A stretch of DNA of 12,116 nucleotides from Spirochaetaceae bacterium (GTDB lineage Bacteria; Spirochaetota; Spirochaetia; Sphaerochaetales; Sphaerochaetaceae): contig JAENWY010000043.1 of the NCBI GenBank assembly GCA_016649775.1, positions 1 to 12,116 on the forward strand. Reading direction: 5' to 3'. The notes below the pieces were generated by a model. It was not told where the DNA came from and did not search any database. It was given only the letters and a program-made list of their open reading frames with translations. The position numbers and the translations under genes are program-made. Positions 1 to 7,566 of the stretch are shown one piece after another; within the stretch, counting starts at the first letter, position 1; every line of letters begins with the position of its first letter.

Positions 1-278
1 TCAGGTGTCAACATCTGTCTCATTTCTGTTTTACCAGAAGGATCCCCTATCATACCTGTTCCACCACCAACTAAAGCAATAGGTTTATTACCAGCTAGTT
101 GTAAATGGTGCATTGCAAAAAAAGGAACCATGTGACCAACATGAACTGACTTACCTGTTGGATCGACCCCAACATAAAAAGTTATAGGTTCTTTGTCCAT
201 TAGATCACTAAGACCTTCTAAATTAGTACAGGACTTAACAAATCCTCTATCTATTAAAGTTTGTAAACCACTATTCAT
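1..278 (-). CDS. tyrS: Tyrosyl-tRNA synthetase, N-terminal part (cut by window edge)
   Basis: Charges tRNA-Tyr with tyrosine in the cytoplasm. The reverse strand from an ATG at 276-278 reads open to the left edge, giving about 92 residues. They hold the class I nucleotide-binding start of bacterial TyrRS: FYVGVDPTGKSVHVGH, with HVGH as the HIGH motif, then ALVGGGTGMIGDPSGK, the conserved tyrosine/ATP pocket segment. The start is supported by an AAGGAAG ribosome site that lies in the last codons of glyS, 5 bases before the ATG. The gene follows the glyS stop by 2 bases and is the third member of a gltX-glyS-tyrS operon. The C-terminal two thirds, including KMSKS and the S4 domain, lie outside the window. 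Confidence 0.95.
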   Translation of the reverse strand, partial: MNSGLQTLIDRGFVKSCTNLEGLSDLMDKEPITFYVGVDPTGKSVHVGHMVPFFAMHHLQLAGNKPIALVGGGTGMIGDPSGKTEMRQMLTP

Positions 279-280
279 AA

Positions 281-1606
281 TTACTTCCTTTTGTATTCTT
301 TAGTTGCTTTATCAATAGTTGTTACTAATTCACTCATTGGAATTCTAACTTGGTCCATAGAATCTCTAAAACGTAGAGTTACTGAATTATCTTCTTTAGT
401 ATCATAATCAATTGTTACACAATAGGGAGTACCAACTTCATCCATTCTTCTGTAACGACGGCCAATAGCACCACCTTGATCATAAAAAGTTGTATAGTGC
501 TCTCTTAAGGTTTCTTCTAATTCTTTAGCTATTTCTGAAATACCATCTTTTTTAACAAGTGGAAGAACTGCAACTGTAACCGGAGCTAGTTTTGGGTGAA
601 AATGAAGAACAGTTCTGATTTCTCCGCCTTCTAAAACTTCTTCATCATAGGCATCAGATAATGCCATTAATACGTTTCTTGTTAGACCAGCTGAAGTTTC
701 AACTACATAAGGAATATATCTTTCCTGTGTTACAGCATCTAAATAATCTTGTTGTTTACCACTGAATTTTGTATGCTGAGTTAAATCATAATCAGTTCTG
801 CTATGAACACCTTCTAATTCTTGCCAACCCATTGGGAACAAAAATTCAATATCATAAGCATCTTTAGCATAGAATGCTAATTCCTTTGGGCCATGTTGGT
901 GCCATCTAAGATGATCGGCTCTAATACCCATCTTCTCATAGAAGGCCATTCTCTGTTCTCTCCAATAAGGGAACCATTTCTCATCATCACCAGGTTTACA
1001 GAAGAATTGCATTTCCATTTGTTCAAATTCACAAGAACGGAAAATAAAATTTTTAGTAGTAATTTCATTTCTAAATGATTTACCAATTTGAGCAATACCA
1101 AAAGGAATTTTTACTCTTGAAGAGGCTACAACATTTTTAAAGTTAACATAAATACCTTGAGCTGTTTCAGGTCTTAAATAAATTACTGAGGAATCATCAC
1201 TGTTTGCACCAATATGTGTTTCAAACATTAGGTTAAAGTTTTTAGGTTCTGTAAAAGTGCCTTTATTACCACAAACTGGGCAGGCTGCTTCTAAATTAAT
1301 TTGATCAGATCTAAAACGTGATTTACATTCTTTACAATCAACCATAGGATCACTGAAGTTACCAACGTGACCTGATGCTTCCCAAACTTTAGCAGCCATA
1401 AGAATTGATGAATCTAGTCCAACAATGTCATCATGCATTTGCGTCATTTCTTTCCACCAGAAATCTCTGATATTATTCTTTAATTGAACGCCCATTGGTC
1501 CATAGTCATAAGAACCGTTTAATCCACCATATATTTCACTAGATTGAAAAATAAATCCTCTTCTCTTACATAATGATACGATCTTATCCATTGTTACTTC
1601 GCCCAT
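281..1606 (-). CDS. glyS: Glycyl-tRNA synthetase, single-chain (eukaryote/archaea-type) form
   Basis: Class II synthetase that loads glycine onto tRNA-Gly. It is the homodimeric type found in spirochaetes, Firmicutes and others, not the alpha2beta2 type. The 441 residues show the N-terminal SLCKRRGFIFQSSEIYGG signature, four zinc-type cysteines (C91, C94, C109, C112), motif 2 FRNEI near 178-182, the flexible EFEQMEMQFF strand near 193, and motif 3 GLTRNVLMAL with R310. An anticodon-binding domain fills about residues 340-441. The start at 1606 has AGAGG 9 bases upstream. A second ATG five codons later (MDKIVS) matches the usual family start but has a weaker site. One base separates it from the gltX stop. 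Confidence 0.96.
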   Translation of the reverse strand: MGEVTMDKIVSLCKRRGFIFQSSEIYGGLNGSYDYGPMGVQLKNNIRDFWWKEMTQMHDDIVGLDSSILMAAKVWEASGHVGNFSDPMVDCKECKSRFRSDQINLEAACPVCGNKGTFTEPKNFNLMFETHIGANSDDSSVIYLRPETAQGIYVNFKNVVASSRVKIPFGIAQIGKSFRNEITTKNFIFRSCEFEQMEMQFFCKPGDDEKWFPYWREQRMAFYEKMGIRADHLRWHQHGPKELAFYAKDAYDIEFLFPMGWQELEGVHSRTDYDLTQHTKFSGKQQDYLDAVTQERYIPYVVETSAGLTRNVLMALSDAYDEEVLEGGEIRTVLHFHPKLAPVTVAVLPLVKKDGISEIAKELEETLREHYTTFYDQGGAIGRRYRRMDEVGTPYCVTIDYDTKEDNSVTLRFRDSMDQVRIPMSELVTTIDKATKEYKRK

Positions 1607-1607
1607 T

Positions 1608-3092
1608 TTATTCTACCTCTTTCTTTAACATTTCTAATGCTTTTTCAATTCGTTTGAAACTTTCTTCTTTTCCAAGAAGTTTATATGTATCACTCATAGG
1701 TAATGATACTGTTGTACTTGTTAATGCAACTCGTAAGGGAGTAAATACACCATTTACTTTTACACCCATATCAGTGGCAAGATTAGTAATATCACTTTCA
1801 ACATCTTCAAAAGACTTGCCTTGGTTTAAATCTTCAATCATAATTTCATATGTTTTAGAAAGGGCTTCATAAGATGTTTTTAAATCCATTTTTTTTGCTA
1901 CAAACATTTCTGGAGCAGCAACTTCTGGATTAGTAAATAAAAATACAGCTAATTCTACAATATCTGATAAAACTTTTAATCTTGGTTTTGCACAAACAAC
2001 TAGTTCATCAAGTTTCTTTTTTTTATCACTACTAATATCTTTATCAATAAATCCAGCTTTCTCTAAATAAGGGATTAAAGCTTTTTCTAAATCTTCATCA
2101 CTCATTAATCTTATATATTGACCATTGAACCAATCTAATTTCTTATAATCAAAAACACCTGGAGATTTGTTAATTTTAGTTATATCAAAAACTTTTTCTA
2201 ATTCTTCTTGGCTAAAAAATTCTCTCTCACCATCAAAAGACCATCCCACTAAGGATACATAATTCATTAGAGCCTCAGGTAAATAACCTTTTTCTTTAAA
2301 ATCTCTTACAGATGTTGAACCATGTCTCTTAGATAGCTTTTGCCCATCTTTACCCATTACCATAGGAAGGTGACAATAAAGAGGGGGTTCCCAACCAAAT
2401 GCTTCATATAAAATAACATGAAGAGGTCCTGAGGGAATCCATTCCTGAGCCCTCATGATATGAGTTATGCCCATTAGATGATCGTCAACAACATTTGCTA
2501 AATGATAGGTTGGAAAGCCATCGCCTTTTAACAAAATAGGATCGGGAGAAACATCTATATTTTTTCGAGTAATATCACCCATAAGTACATCATGGAATGT
2601 AGTTTTACCTTCCGTTGGTACCTTTAATCTAATTACAGGTTTAATTCCTTGTTTTTCTTTTTCAATACGTTCTTCTTCACTTAAATTACGACAGTGTCTA
2701 TCATATCCTTGTTGAGAACTCTTCTCAGCTTTTTGCTGAGTTCTAACTTCATCAAGTCTTTCTTCGCTACAATAGCAATAATAAGCATGCCCTGAAGCAA
2801 CTAATTGTTTAGCATATTTTTTATAAAGTTCAAATCTTTCTGATTGTATATATGGACCATTTGGGCCACCTACTATAGGACCTTCATCCCACTTAATATT
2901 TAACCAATCTAAAGTATCATATAAATCTTGTAGTGCTTCTTCACTAGATCTTTCTTGATCAGTATCTTCTACCCTTAAAATGAATTTTCCACCTTGACTT
3001 TTAGCGAAAAAATAATTGAATAGAGCTGTTCTAACTCCTCCAATGTGTTGCAATCCAGTTGGAGAGGGTGCGTAACGTACTTTTACTTCCAT
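1608..3092 (-). CDS. gltX: Glutamyl-tRNA synthetase
   Basis: Class I synthetase that loads glutamate onto tRNA-Glu (and possibly tRNA-Gln if the organism uses the transamidation route, which cannot be judged here). The 494-residue length is normal. The start VRYAPSPTGLQHIGG carries the HIGH-type motif (HIGG, 16-19), and FILRVEDTDQERS follows. A zinc-like CYC...YDRHC cluster lies at 106-134, and QKLSKRHGS near 251-259 is the KMSKS equivalent. The C-terminal 330-494 is the helical anticodon-binding part. The ATG has a strong AAGGAG site (3103-3108) at 10 bases. It is the first gene of the operon that continues into glyS and tyrS. Confidence 0.97.
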   Translation of the reverse strand: MEVKVRYAPSPTGLQHIGGVRTALFNYFFAKSQGGKFILRVEDTDQERSSEEALQDLYDTLDWLNIKWDEGPIVGGPNGPYIQSERFELYKKYAKQLVASGHAYYCYCSEERLDEVRTQQKAEKSSQQGYDRHCRNLSEEERIEKEKQGIKPVIRLKVPTEGKTTFHDVLMGDITRKNIDVSPDPILLKGDGFPTYHLANVVDDHLMGITHIMRAQEWIPSGPLHVILYEAFGWEPPLYCHLPMVMGKDGQKLSKRHGSTSVRDFKEKGYLPEALMNYVSLVGWSFDGEREFFSQEELEKVFDITKINKSPGVFDYKKLDWFNGQYIRLMSDEDLEKALIPYLEKAGFIDKDISSDKKKKLDELVVCAKPRLKVLSDIVELAVFLFTNPEVAAPEMFVAKKMDLKTSYEALSKTYEIMIEDLNQGKSFEDVESDITNLATDMGVKVNGVFTPLRVALTSTTVSLPMSDTYKLLGKEESFKRIEKALEMLKKEVE

Positions 3093-3258
3093 GAAACAAG
3101 GACTCCTTATATCAAAATCTTAGGTATTAGAATACTAAAAATTATTATAAATAGCAACAATTAGAAGATTAAAACAGAAGCTAAATTAAAATGGAGTATT
3201 AATTTAAAATATTATAAATTACTAAATCTAAATAATTTGAATTAATTATTAATATTTA
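3093..3258 (-). promoter_or_regulatory. Leader region upstream of gltX, weak promoter candidate
   Basis: Very AT-rich spacer between the gltX start and the pseudogene. On the minus strand a perfect TATAAT lies at 3144-3149, about 52 bases before the gltX ATG. No convincing -35 box sits 16-18 bases upstream of it (TTTAAT at 18 is the best I see). In a sequence this AT-rich a TATAAT can occur by chance, so this is only the best candidate for the synthetase operon promoter. I see no T-box leader or terminator hairpin here. Confidence 0.3.
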
Positions 3259-3709
3259 TTATAATTTATATTTTGAGAGGAAAATCAAACTGTTTTTAAC
3301 AACATTTCTATAATATTTTTTGCTCTTTAACTCTCCATTTTTATGTATAGATTCAAGCCCAACATTTATGTTATTAGGCCTTTGAATATTTGAACTAAAA
3401 AATATTTTAGTCTTGCCTTTGGTCCTTCTGTTTGAGATAAATCAATTTCTAAAGAATTTATACTATTTATATTTGTCCAATATAGGTAGTTCCTATATTA
3501 TTAGCTAGACTTACTCCCTTGTCATAAAATAATTAGATTGTACTTGTTATAGGATTTTTGCCTTCAATTTCTCAAAAGCTATTTTTAAATATACTTTGAT
3601 TTAATACATTTTCTAAAGGAATCTATCTATTTAATACAAATTAAATGTTAACCTTTTGCTTACTGCAACCACTCAACAACAATAGAAATAATCTACATAT
3701 TACTACTAA
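3259..3709 (-). pseudogene. Decayed lipoprotein gene
   Basis: No intact gene, but the minus strand reads as a broken one of about 150 codons. It opens with a lipoprotein signal remnant, CRLFLLLLSGC followed by SKQK; the lipobox LSGC is encoded at 3665-3676. The same frame continues for about 65 codons interrupted by four stops (3641-3643, 3623-3625, 3572-3574, 3533-3535) and includes FYDKGVSLANNIGTTYIGQ. A frameshift near 3470-3476 leads to NSLEIDLSQTEGPKARLKYF. A second shift at an A6 run (3397-3402 on the plus strand) leads to SSNIQRPNNINVGLESIHKN and ends at a TAA at 3259-3261. The original start codon is not preserved. I do not recognise the family. The residue mix is protein-like, unlike ordinary AT-rich spacer. 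It points the same way as gltX. Confidence 0.55.
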
Positions 3710-3740
3710 TTAAATTCTTTTCATAAATACCTATCAAATA

Positions 3741-3769
3741 ATGACAAAAATAATTATTATCCCTATAAT
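3741..3769 (+). promoter_or_regulatory. Promoter of the B12 uptake operon
   Basis: ATGACA at 3741-3746 (5 of 6 bases of the -35 consensus) and TATAAT at 3764-3769 (6 of 6) are separated by exactly 17 bases. Transcription would begin near 3775-3778, directly in front of the cobalamin riboswitch core. This is the best sigma-70-like promoter I see in the window. Confidence 0.7.
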
Positions 3770-3929
3770 AAAGTTATTCTTATAAGAACTAAGGGGAAGA
3801 AGGTGAAAATCCTTCAGGGACCAGCCACTGTAAATATTTTAAAATATAACTCAGGTTACCTTACTTTTGTTGGAAAATTAACTCACTTGGACTTGGGTTT
3901 AAATCCTTGTCTCCTTAATGGAGAATTCT
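3770..3929 (+). promoter_or_regulatory. Cobalamin (B12) riboswitch
   Basis: RNA element that binds a cobalamin and shuts expression of the transport operon when B12 is plentiful. The conserved core is clear: GGGGAA (3793-3798), then GGTGAAAATCC (3802-3812) closed by a GAAGG/CCTTC stem (3799-3803 with 3811-3815), then the B12 box AGCCACTGTAA (3823-3833). A variable arm is a perfect 14-base palindrome (3834-3847). The 3' core TCAGGTTACC (3851-3860) corresponds to the family's CAGGATACC. A TTCTTATAAGAA hairpin (3777-3788) precedes the core. AAAGT (3770-3774) could pair with ACTTT (3863-3867) as an outer stem, but the predicted start of transcription would leave that strand out. The 3' boundary includes the expression platform described separately. 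Confidence 0.88.
3910..3924 (+). promoter_or_regulatory. Shine-Dalgarno-sequestering hairpin (riboswitch expression platform)
   Basis: TCTCC (3910-3914) pairs perfectly with GGAGA (3920-3924) around a TTAAT loop. GGAG (3920-3923) is the ribosome site of the ATG at 3930, at a spacing of 6 bases. The hairpin hides this site, so control is predicted at translation initiation rather than by a terminator; no T-run follows. An upstream stem, GAC-TT-GGG with TCC-TT-GTC (about 3890-3911), uses bases 3910-3911 and is therefore mutually exclusive with the full sequestering stem. It could be the antisequester. Confidence 0.65.
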
Positions 3930-4859
3930 ATGAAAAAATTTACCTTTTCTATTTTATTGTTACTTTGTTTAGTACCAATAAATCTCTTTGCCTCAGGAAT
4001 AAAAGAGAACACTCAAAAATCTCTTTCTGATAATGGAATAATAAGTATCGAGAAAACCTATACGGATAGTTTAAATAGAGAAATCACTATTCCAAAAAAT
4101 GTTAATACAGTTATATCACTTGGACCTAATTTAACTGAAATAATTGCAACTCTTAAACCTGAAGCATTGGTGGGTAGAACTGATTATTGTGACTATCCTC
4201 AATGGGTTCAAAATGTTTTTTCTATTGGCAATCTTAGTTCACCTAACCTTGAAAAAATTATTGAAATAGATCCTGATTTAGTAGTTGGTTCTACTCATGT
4301 AAAAAAAGAAACTATTGGAGCTCTTGAAAAAGCAGGTATTACAACTGTTTCTCTTTATGATTCATCTTCAATAGAAGGATCTTATAAGGTTGTCCTTGAT
4401 ATGGGAACTCTACTAAATCAAGAAGAAAAAGCACAAGAAATTGTTAAAAACATGAAAGCAGAAATCAATGAAGTGTCAAAGACAGTAGCAAAACTTAATA
4501 AACCTAAAGTATACTATATAGTTTCATTTGGACAGTATGGTGAATATACTGCAGGAGGAAATACTTTCATTGGTCAAATGATTACCTTAGCAGGTGGAAA
4601 TAATATTGCAAATGATATTAAGGGATGGTCCTTCAGTCTAGAAAAACTTGTTGAAGATGATCCTGATATAATAATTATTTCTCAATACAGAAATGAAATG
4701 GAAAATTTCTTAAGTACAAAACCCTATAATGAATTAAGAGCAGTTAAAGAACATCATATTTATACTATTGATAATAACAAATTAGACAGACAAGGTATTA
4801 GAAATGCTGAAGGTGTTAAAGATTTAGCTATAATTATTCACCCTGAAGCCTTCAACTAA
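3930..4859 (+). CDS. btuF: Periplasmic cobalamin-binding protein of the ABC importer
   Basis: Binds a cobalamin or other corrinoid in the periplasm and delivers it to the permease. The 309 residues start with a signal peptide, MKKFTFSILLLLCLVPINLF followed by ASG, with a likely signal peptidase I cut near residue 21 and no lipobox cysteine. The mature part is a class III (BtuF/FhuD/TroA-type) binding protein: VISLGPNLTEIIATL and VGRTDYCDYP in lobe 1, LEKIIEIDPDLVV, a connecting helix, then lobe 2 with AGGNNIANDI and DDPDIIIIS. An ATG 12 bases earlier (3918) is in frame, but 3930 is preferred because GGAG lies 6 bases before it and the protein then begins as a normal signal peptide. The cobalamin riboswitch, not the protein sequence alone, sets the substrate call. 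Confidence 0.88.
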   Translation: MKKFTFSILLLLCLVPINLFASGIKENTQKSLSDNGIISIEKTYTDSLNREITIPKNVNTVISLGPNLTEIIATLKPEALVGRTDYCDYPQWVQNVFSIGNLSSPNLEKIIEIDPDLVVGSTHVKKETIGALEKAGITTVSLYDSSSIEGSYKVVLDMGTLLNQEEKAQEIVKNMKAEINEVSKTVAKLNKPKVYYIVSFGQYGEYTAGGNTFIGQMITLAGGNNIANDIKGWSFSLEKLVEDDPDIIIISQYRNEMENFLSTKPYNELRAVKEHHIYTIDNNKLDRQGIRNAEGVKDLAIIIHPEAFN

Positions 4860-4863
4860 TATT

Positions 4864-5883
4864 GTGAAAACCCTAGATAAAAAAAAGAGTTATTTAATAA
4901 TAGTACTGTCGATATTAATTCTGATGTTATTAATCATAGTCTCACTATCGTTTGGGACTGTTAAAATATCCTTTAAAGAAACCCTTAATATTCTATTTTC
5001 TAATAATAATGATATAAAAACTTCTCATATTTATATTATTAAAAATCTTAGAATTCCTAGAACCATTACAGCAATTCTTGTGGGAATGTCTCTTTCTATT
5101 TCAGGAGCAATCTTTCAAGCAGTTTTTAAAAACCCCATGGCTGATCCATATATTTTGGGTATCTCCTCAGGGGCTGCCTGTGGAGTTGCTTTTGGTGCTA
5201 TAACTTCTTTAATTAATTACATTCCTGGAATATGGGGAACTCCACTTTTCTCTTTCTTTGGAGCTCTTCTAACTTCAATAACAATTTATATTTTGTCAGA
5301 TAGATTAAAAACTGGAAATTTAACACTCCTTCTCTCGGGTATAGCAATTAACTTTTTGCTATCAGCTCTTATGAGTTTAATGATGTTTTTTAATAGAGAT
5401 GATCTTGAAGCTATTATTTATTGGAATATGGGTAGTTTTGCTGTAGGTTCTTATGAGAAGATTATTGTTATTGTTCCAATTATAATAATCTGTATCATAA
5501 TTTTATTAAAATATTATCGAGAACTTGATTTATTATTACTGGGAGATGATATAGCTAAATCCATGGGACTTGAGGTCAGAAAGACTTCTATAACACTCTT
5601 ATGTATAGCAACACTACTTACTTCAGTTGCTGTAGCTTTGTCTGGGATAATTGGTTTTCTAGGTTTAATAGTTCCACATGTAGTTCGTATTATATTTGGA
5701 CCTTGCCATAAAAAGCTACTTCCATTAACTTTAATCTTTGGAGCACTCTTTGCATTACTTGCAGATACTTTTGGACGTAGTATTCTTCCAAATACAGAAC
5801 TCCCAATATCTATTATAACAGCTCTTCTAGGATCTCCCTTCTTTATTTATCTATTAAAGAAACAAAAAAGGATGCTATTCTAA
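4864..5883 (+). CDS. btuC: Cobalamin ABC importer permease (FecCD/BtuC family)
   Basis: Forms the homodimeric inner-membrane channel of the importer. The 339-residue length is typical of the family. The protein is hydrophobic throughout with about ten membrane segments, and shows family hallmarks: SISGAIFQAVFKNPMADPYI continuing LGISSGAACG near residues 78-108, SGIIGFLGLIVPHVVR near 260-275 (the coupling region that meets the ATPase), and a C-terminal ADTFGRSILPNTELPISIIT. The start codon is GTG at 4864-4866, 4 bases after the btuF stop, with no good ribosome site nearby. Translational coupling to btuF is likely. It ends in a TAATG overlap with btuD. Confidence 0.92.
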   Translation: MKTLDKKKSYLIIVLSILILMLLIIVSLSFGTVKISFKETLNILFSNNNDIKTSHIYIIKNLRIPRTITAILVGMSLSISGAIFQAVFKNPMADPYILGISSGAACGVAFGAITSLINYIPGIWGTPLFSFFGALLTSITIYILSDRLKTGNLTLLLSGIAINFLLSALMSLMMFFNRDDLEAIIYWNMGSFAVGSYEKIIVIVPIIIICIIILLKYYRELDLLLLGDDIAKSMGLEVRKTSITLLCIATLLTSVAVALSGIIGFLGLIVPHVVRIIFGPCHKKLLPLTLIFGALFALLADTFGRSILPNTELPISIITALLGSPFFIYLLKKQKRMLF

Positions 5884-6650
5884 TGAATAATATTATTAAA
5901 ATTATAGATTTAAATTTTAGTTACCAAGATACTCAGATTCTTAAAAATCTTAATTTAGAAATTAAAGACAATAGTTTTACTTCAATATTGGGAGCAAATG
6001 GTTGTGGAAAAACTACTCTTTTAAAAAACATATTAAGATTAGTTCCTTTAAAACAAAATTCAATATTTGTAGGAAATAAAGATGTATCTAAAATAAATAG
6101 AGAAGCTCTTTCACAATTGATTGCGTATGTTCCTCAAAACGAAAGAGTTAATTACCATTTTAATATAAGAGATTTTATTTCTCTTGGACGATATGCTAAA
6201 AAAACAAGCAGAGCTGAAGATAATGCAGTAATTGATGAAATGATTAATTTAACTAATTTAGAAGCCTTAAGTGATAAATATGTCGAAGAAATTAGTGGAG
6301 GAGAATATCAAAGAGTAGTTATTGCAAGAGCTCTTTGTCAAGAAACTCCCATAATCCTTTTAGATGAACCAACTTCATCTTTAGACCCCTTACATCAAAG
6401 TGAGGTTATGCGTTTATTAAAAGAATTGGTGGCTAAAAAAAATATGAGTATAGTATGTACACTACACTCACTAAATTCTGCTCTGGATTATTGTAATTCA
6501 AGTGTCTTAATGAAAGACGGTAAAATAATATATCAAGGAAAAAGTTCTGATGTCATAAATGTGGAAAATCTAAAAGAAGTATATTCAATTGATACAACTT
6601 TCGTAAATAATCCTTATACAAATAAGAAACATCTAATAATAGCTCCATAA
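5883..6650 (+). CDS. btuD: Cobalamin ABC importer ATPase
   Basis: Hydrolyses ATP to drive corrinoid import. All ABC motifs are intact in the 255 residues: Walker A GANGCGKT (37-44), Q-loop at Q85 in YVPQNE, signature SGGEYQ (138-143), Walker B IILLDE (157-162) with D-loop SSLD, and switch H195 in CTLHSLN. It overlaps the permease stop by one base (TAATG), with AAGGA 10 bases upstream of the ATG. The family also includes iron-siderophore and haem ATPases; B12 is assigned from the riboswitch at the head of the operon. The gene runs convergently into the hydrolase gene with only 4 bases between the two stops. Confidence 0.92.
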   Translation: MNNIIKIIDLNFSYQDTQILKNLNLEIKDNSFTSILGANGCGKTTLLKNILRLVPLKQNSIFVGNKDVSKINREALSQLIAYVPQNERVNYHFNIRDFISLGRYAKKTSRAEDNAVIDEMINLTNLEALSDKYVEEISGGEYQRVVIARALCQETPIILLDEPTSSLDPLHQSEVMRLLKELVAKKNMSIVCTLHSLNSALDYCNSSVLMKDGKIIYQGKSSDVINVENLKEVYSIDTTFVNNPYTNKKHLIIAP

Positions 6651-6654
6651 AGTT

Positions 6655-7548
6655 TTATTTTTCTAAGAAATGTTCCACAATAGAGTTATTGCATAACTCG
6701 GAATCCTTTTTATTATTTGAATATAGAACTAAATGTCCTGCATCCTTAATTGATAATACTTTTAAATCACCCAAAAGATCTCTTTTGAATCTCTCAATTG
6801 AGTTCTGAGAAACAGAGGTATCTTTTGTTCCTAAAATAAGTAAAGTGTTTGCTCCAACACTAAACAAGCATTTATTAGCTATCTTTCTAATTTTATTTAA
6901 CTTAATTACAGAACTTGGTAAAATATATGACCAAAGTTGTGAACCTAGGTACTCATCATCACCATCTTCTCTTTCACATATTCCAAAGAACTCCGGATTA
7001 CTTTTCCAAGGTGTTTTAATTTTCTTATGAAAGAATGAGGCTACTTGTAATTTTAAGAAAGTAGTCTTTGCCTCTAAACCTAGTAAATCCGTTGCAGGCG
7101 CTATTAAAGCTATTTTAGATAGCTGTAATGCCTCGGCTATTATAATTGCATTTAAACCACCCATAGAGTGCCCTACTACATAAAGTTGATCATATCTATC
7201 CTTAAGATATCTTGCAGCAGCGAATTCACAATCTATCCAATTATTTGGTCCAGATTTTAAAAACTCTTTTTGAGAGCTTCCATGACCTGGCAAACGAGGG
7301 GTAAAAACATCAAATCCTGCGTTATAAAGTTTTAAACCGATCACCGCTAATTCACCCGGCGTACCTGTATAACCATGACAACACAACACTGCAATAGGAA
7401 CGGGTGTTTTATGCACCATCTCCCAAGGGGTCGCTACAAGTCTAATAGGATCTTTTTCATTGTAAAATTTAAAAATAACTTTTCCAAATTCTTCATTTCT
7501 ATTTATTCTAGAATAGTCACTACATAATTCTACTATTTCATTACTCAT
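6655..7548 (-). CDS. Alpha/beta hydrolase (esterase/lipase-like)
   Basis: Probable cytoplasmic serine hydrolase of 297 residues, in the carboxylesterase/monoacylglycerol-lipase style. HGYTGTP (58-64) is the oxyanion-hole region, PRLPGHGSS follows the second strand, and GHSMGG (126-131) is the nucleophile elbow with Ser128. The acid is probably Asp243 in LILGTKDTSVS and the base His272 in KDAGHLVLYS, so the triad looks complete. There is no signal peptide. The natural substrate cannot be told. A strong AAGGAG (7556-7561) lies 7 bases before the ATG. It is the last gene of a five-gene unit, 18 bases behind the LuxR-type regulator and in the same reading frame. The DNA at about 7130-7440 is visibly less AT-rich than its neighbours. 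Confidence 0.85.
   Translation of the reverse strand: MSNEIVELCSDYSRINRNEEFGKVIFKFYNEKDPIRLVATPWEMVHKTPVPIAVLCCHGYTGTPGELAVIGLKLYNAGFDVFTPRLPGHGSSQKEFLKSGPNNWIDCEFAAARYLKDRYDQLYVVGHSMGGLNAIIIAEALQLSKIALIAPATDLLGLEAKTTFLKLQVASFFHKKIKTPWKSNPEFFGICEREDGDDEYLGSQLWSYILPSSVIKLNKIRKIANKCLFSVGANTLLILGTKDTSVSQNSIERFKRDLLGDLKVLSIKDAGHLVLYSNNKKDSELCNNSIVEHFLEK
6683..6699 (+). terminator. Possible terminator hairpin for the B12 operon
   Basis: GAGTTAT and ATAACTC form a perfect 7-bp stem with a 3-base loop, 33 bases after the btuD stop. A T5 run follows only after 7 more bases (6706-6710), so it is not a textbook intrinsic terminator. It lies inside the 3' end of the convergent hydrolase gene. I see no other termination signal for the plus-strand operon. 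Confidence 0.25.
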
Positions 7549-7566
7549 TAAAGTTCTCCTTCTTGA

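Noticed and set aside
877..1101. Open frames on both strands inside glyS
   Set aside because: Shadows of the strongly conserved GlyRS coding frame.
1573..1872. Plus-strand open frame across the gltX/glyS junction
   Set aside because: Antisense shadow of two certain genes; no ribosome site or family features.
3479..3499. Perfect 8-bp hairpin AATATAGG-TAGTT-CCTATATT
   Set aside because: No T-run follows on either strand and it lies within the decayed lipoprotein gene; probably chance in AT-rich DNA.
3885..3896. Tandem ACTTGG repeat in the riboswitch 3' region
   Set aside because: Only two copies of six bases; not a repeat array or CRISPR.
3803..4030. 75-codon open frame on the plus strand starting in the riboswitch
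   Set aside because: It overlaps the cobalamin riboswitch core and the btuF signal peptide in another frame and has no protein-like features.
6845..7030. Plus-strand open frame inside the hydrolase gene
   Set aside because: Antisense shadow of the hydrolase.
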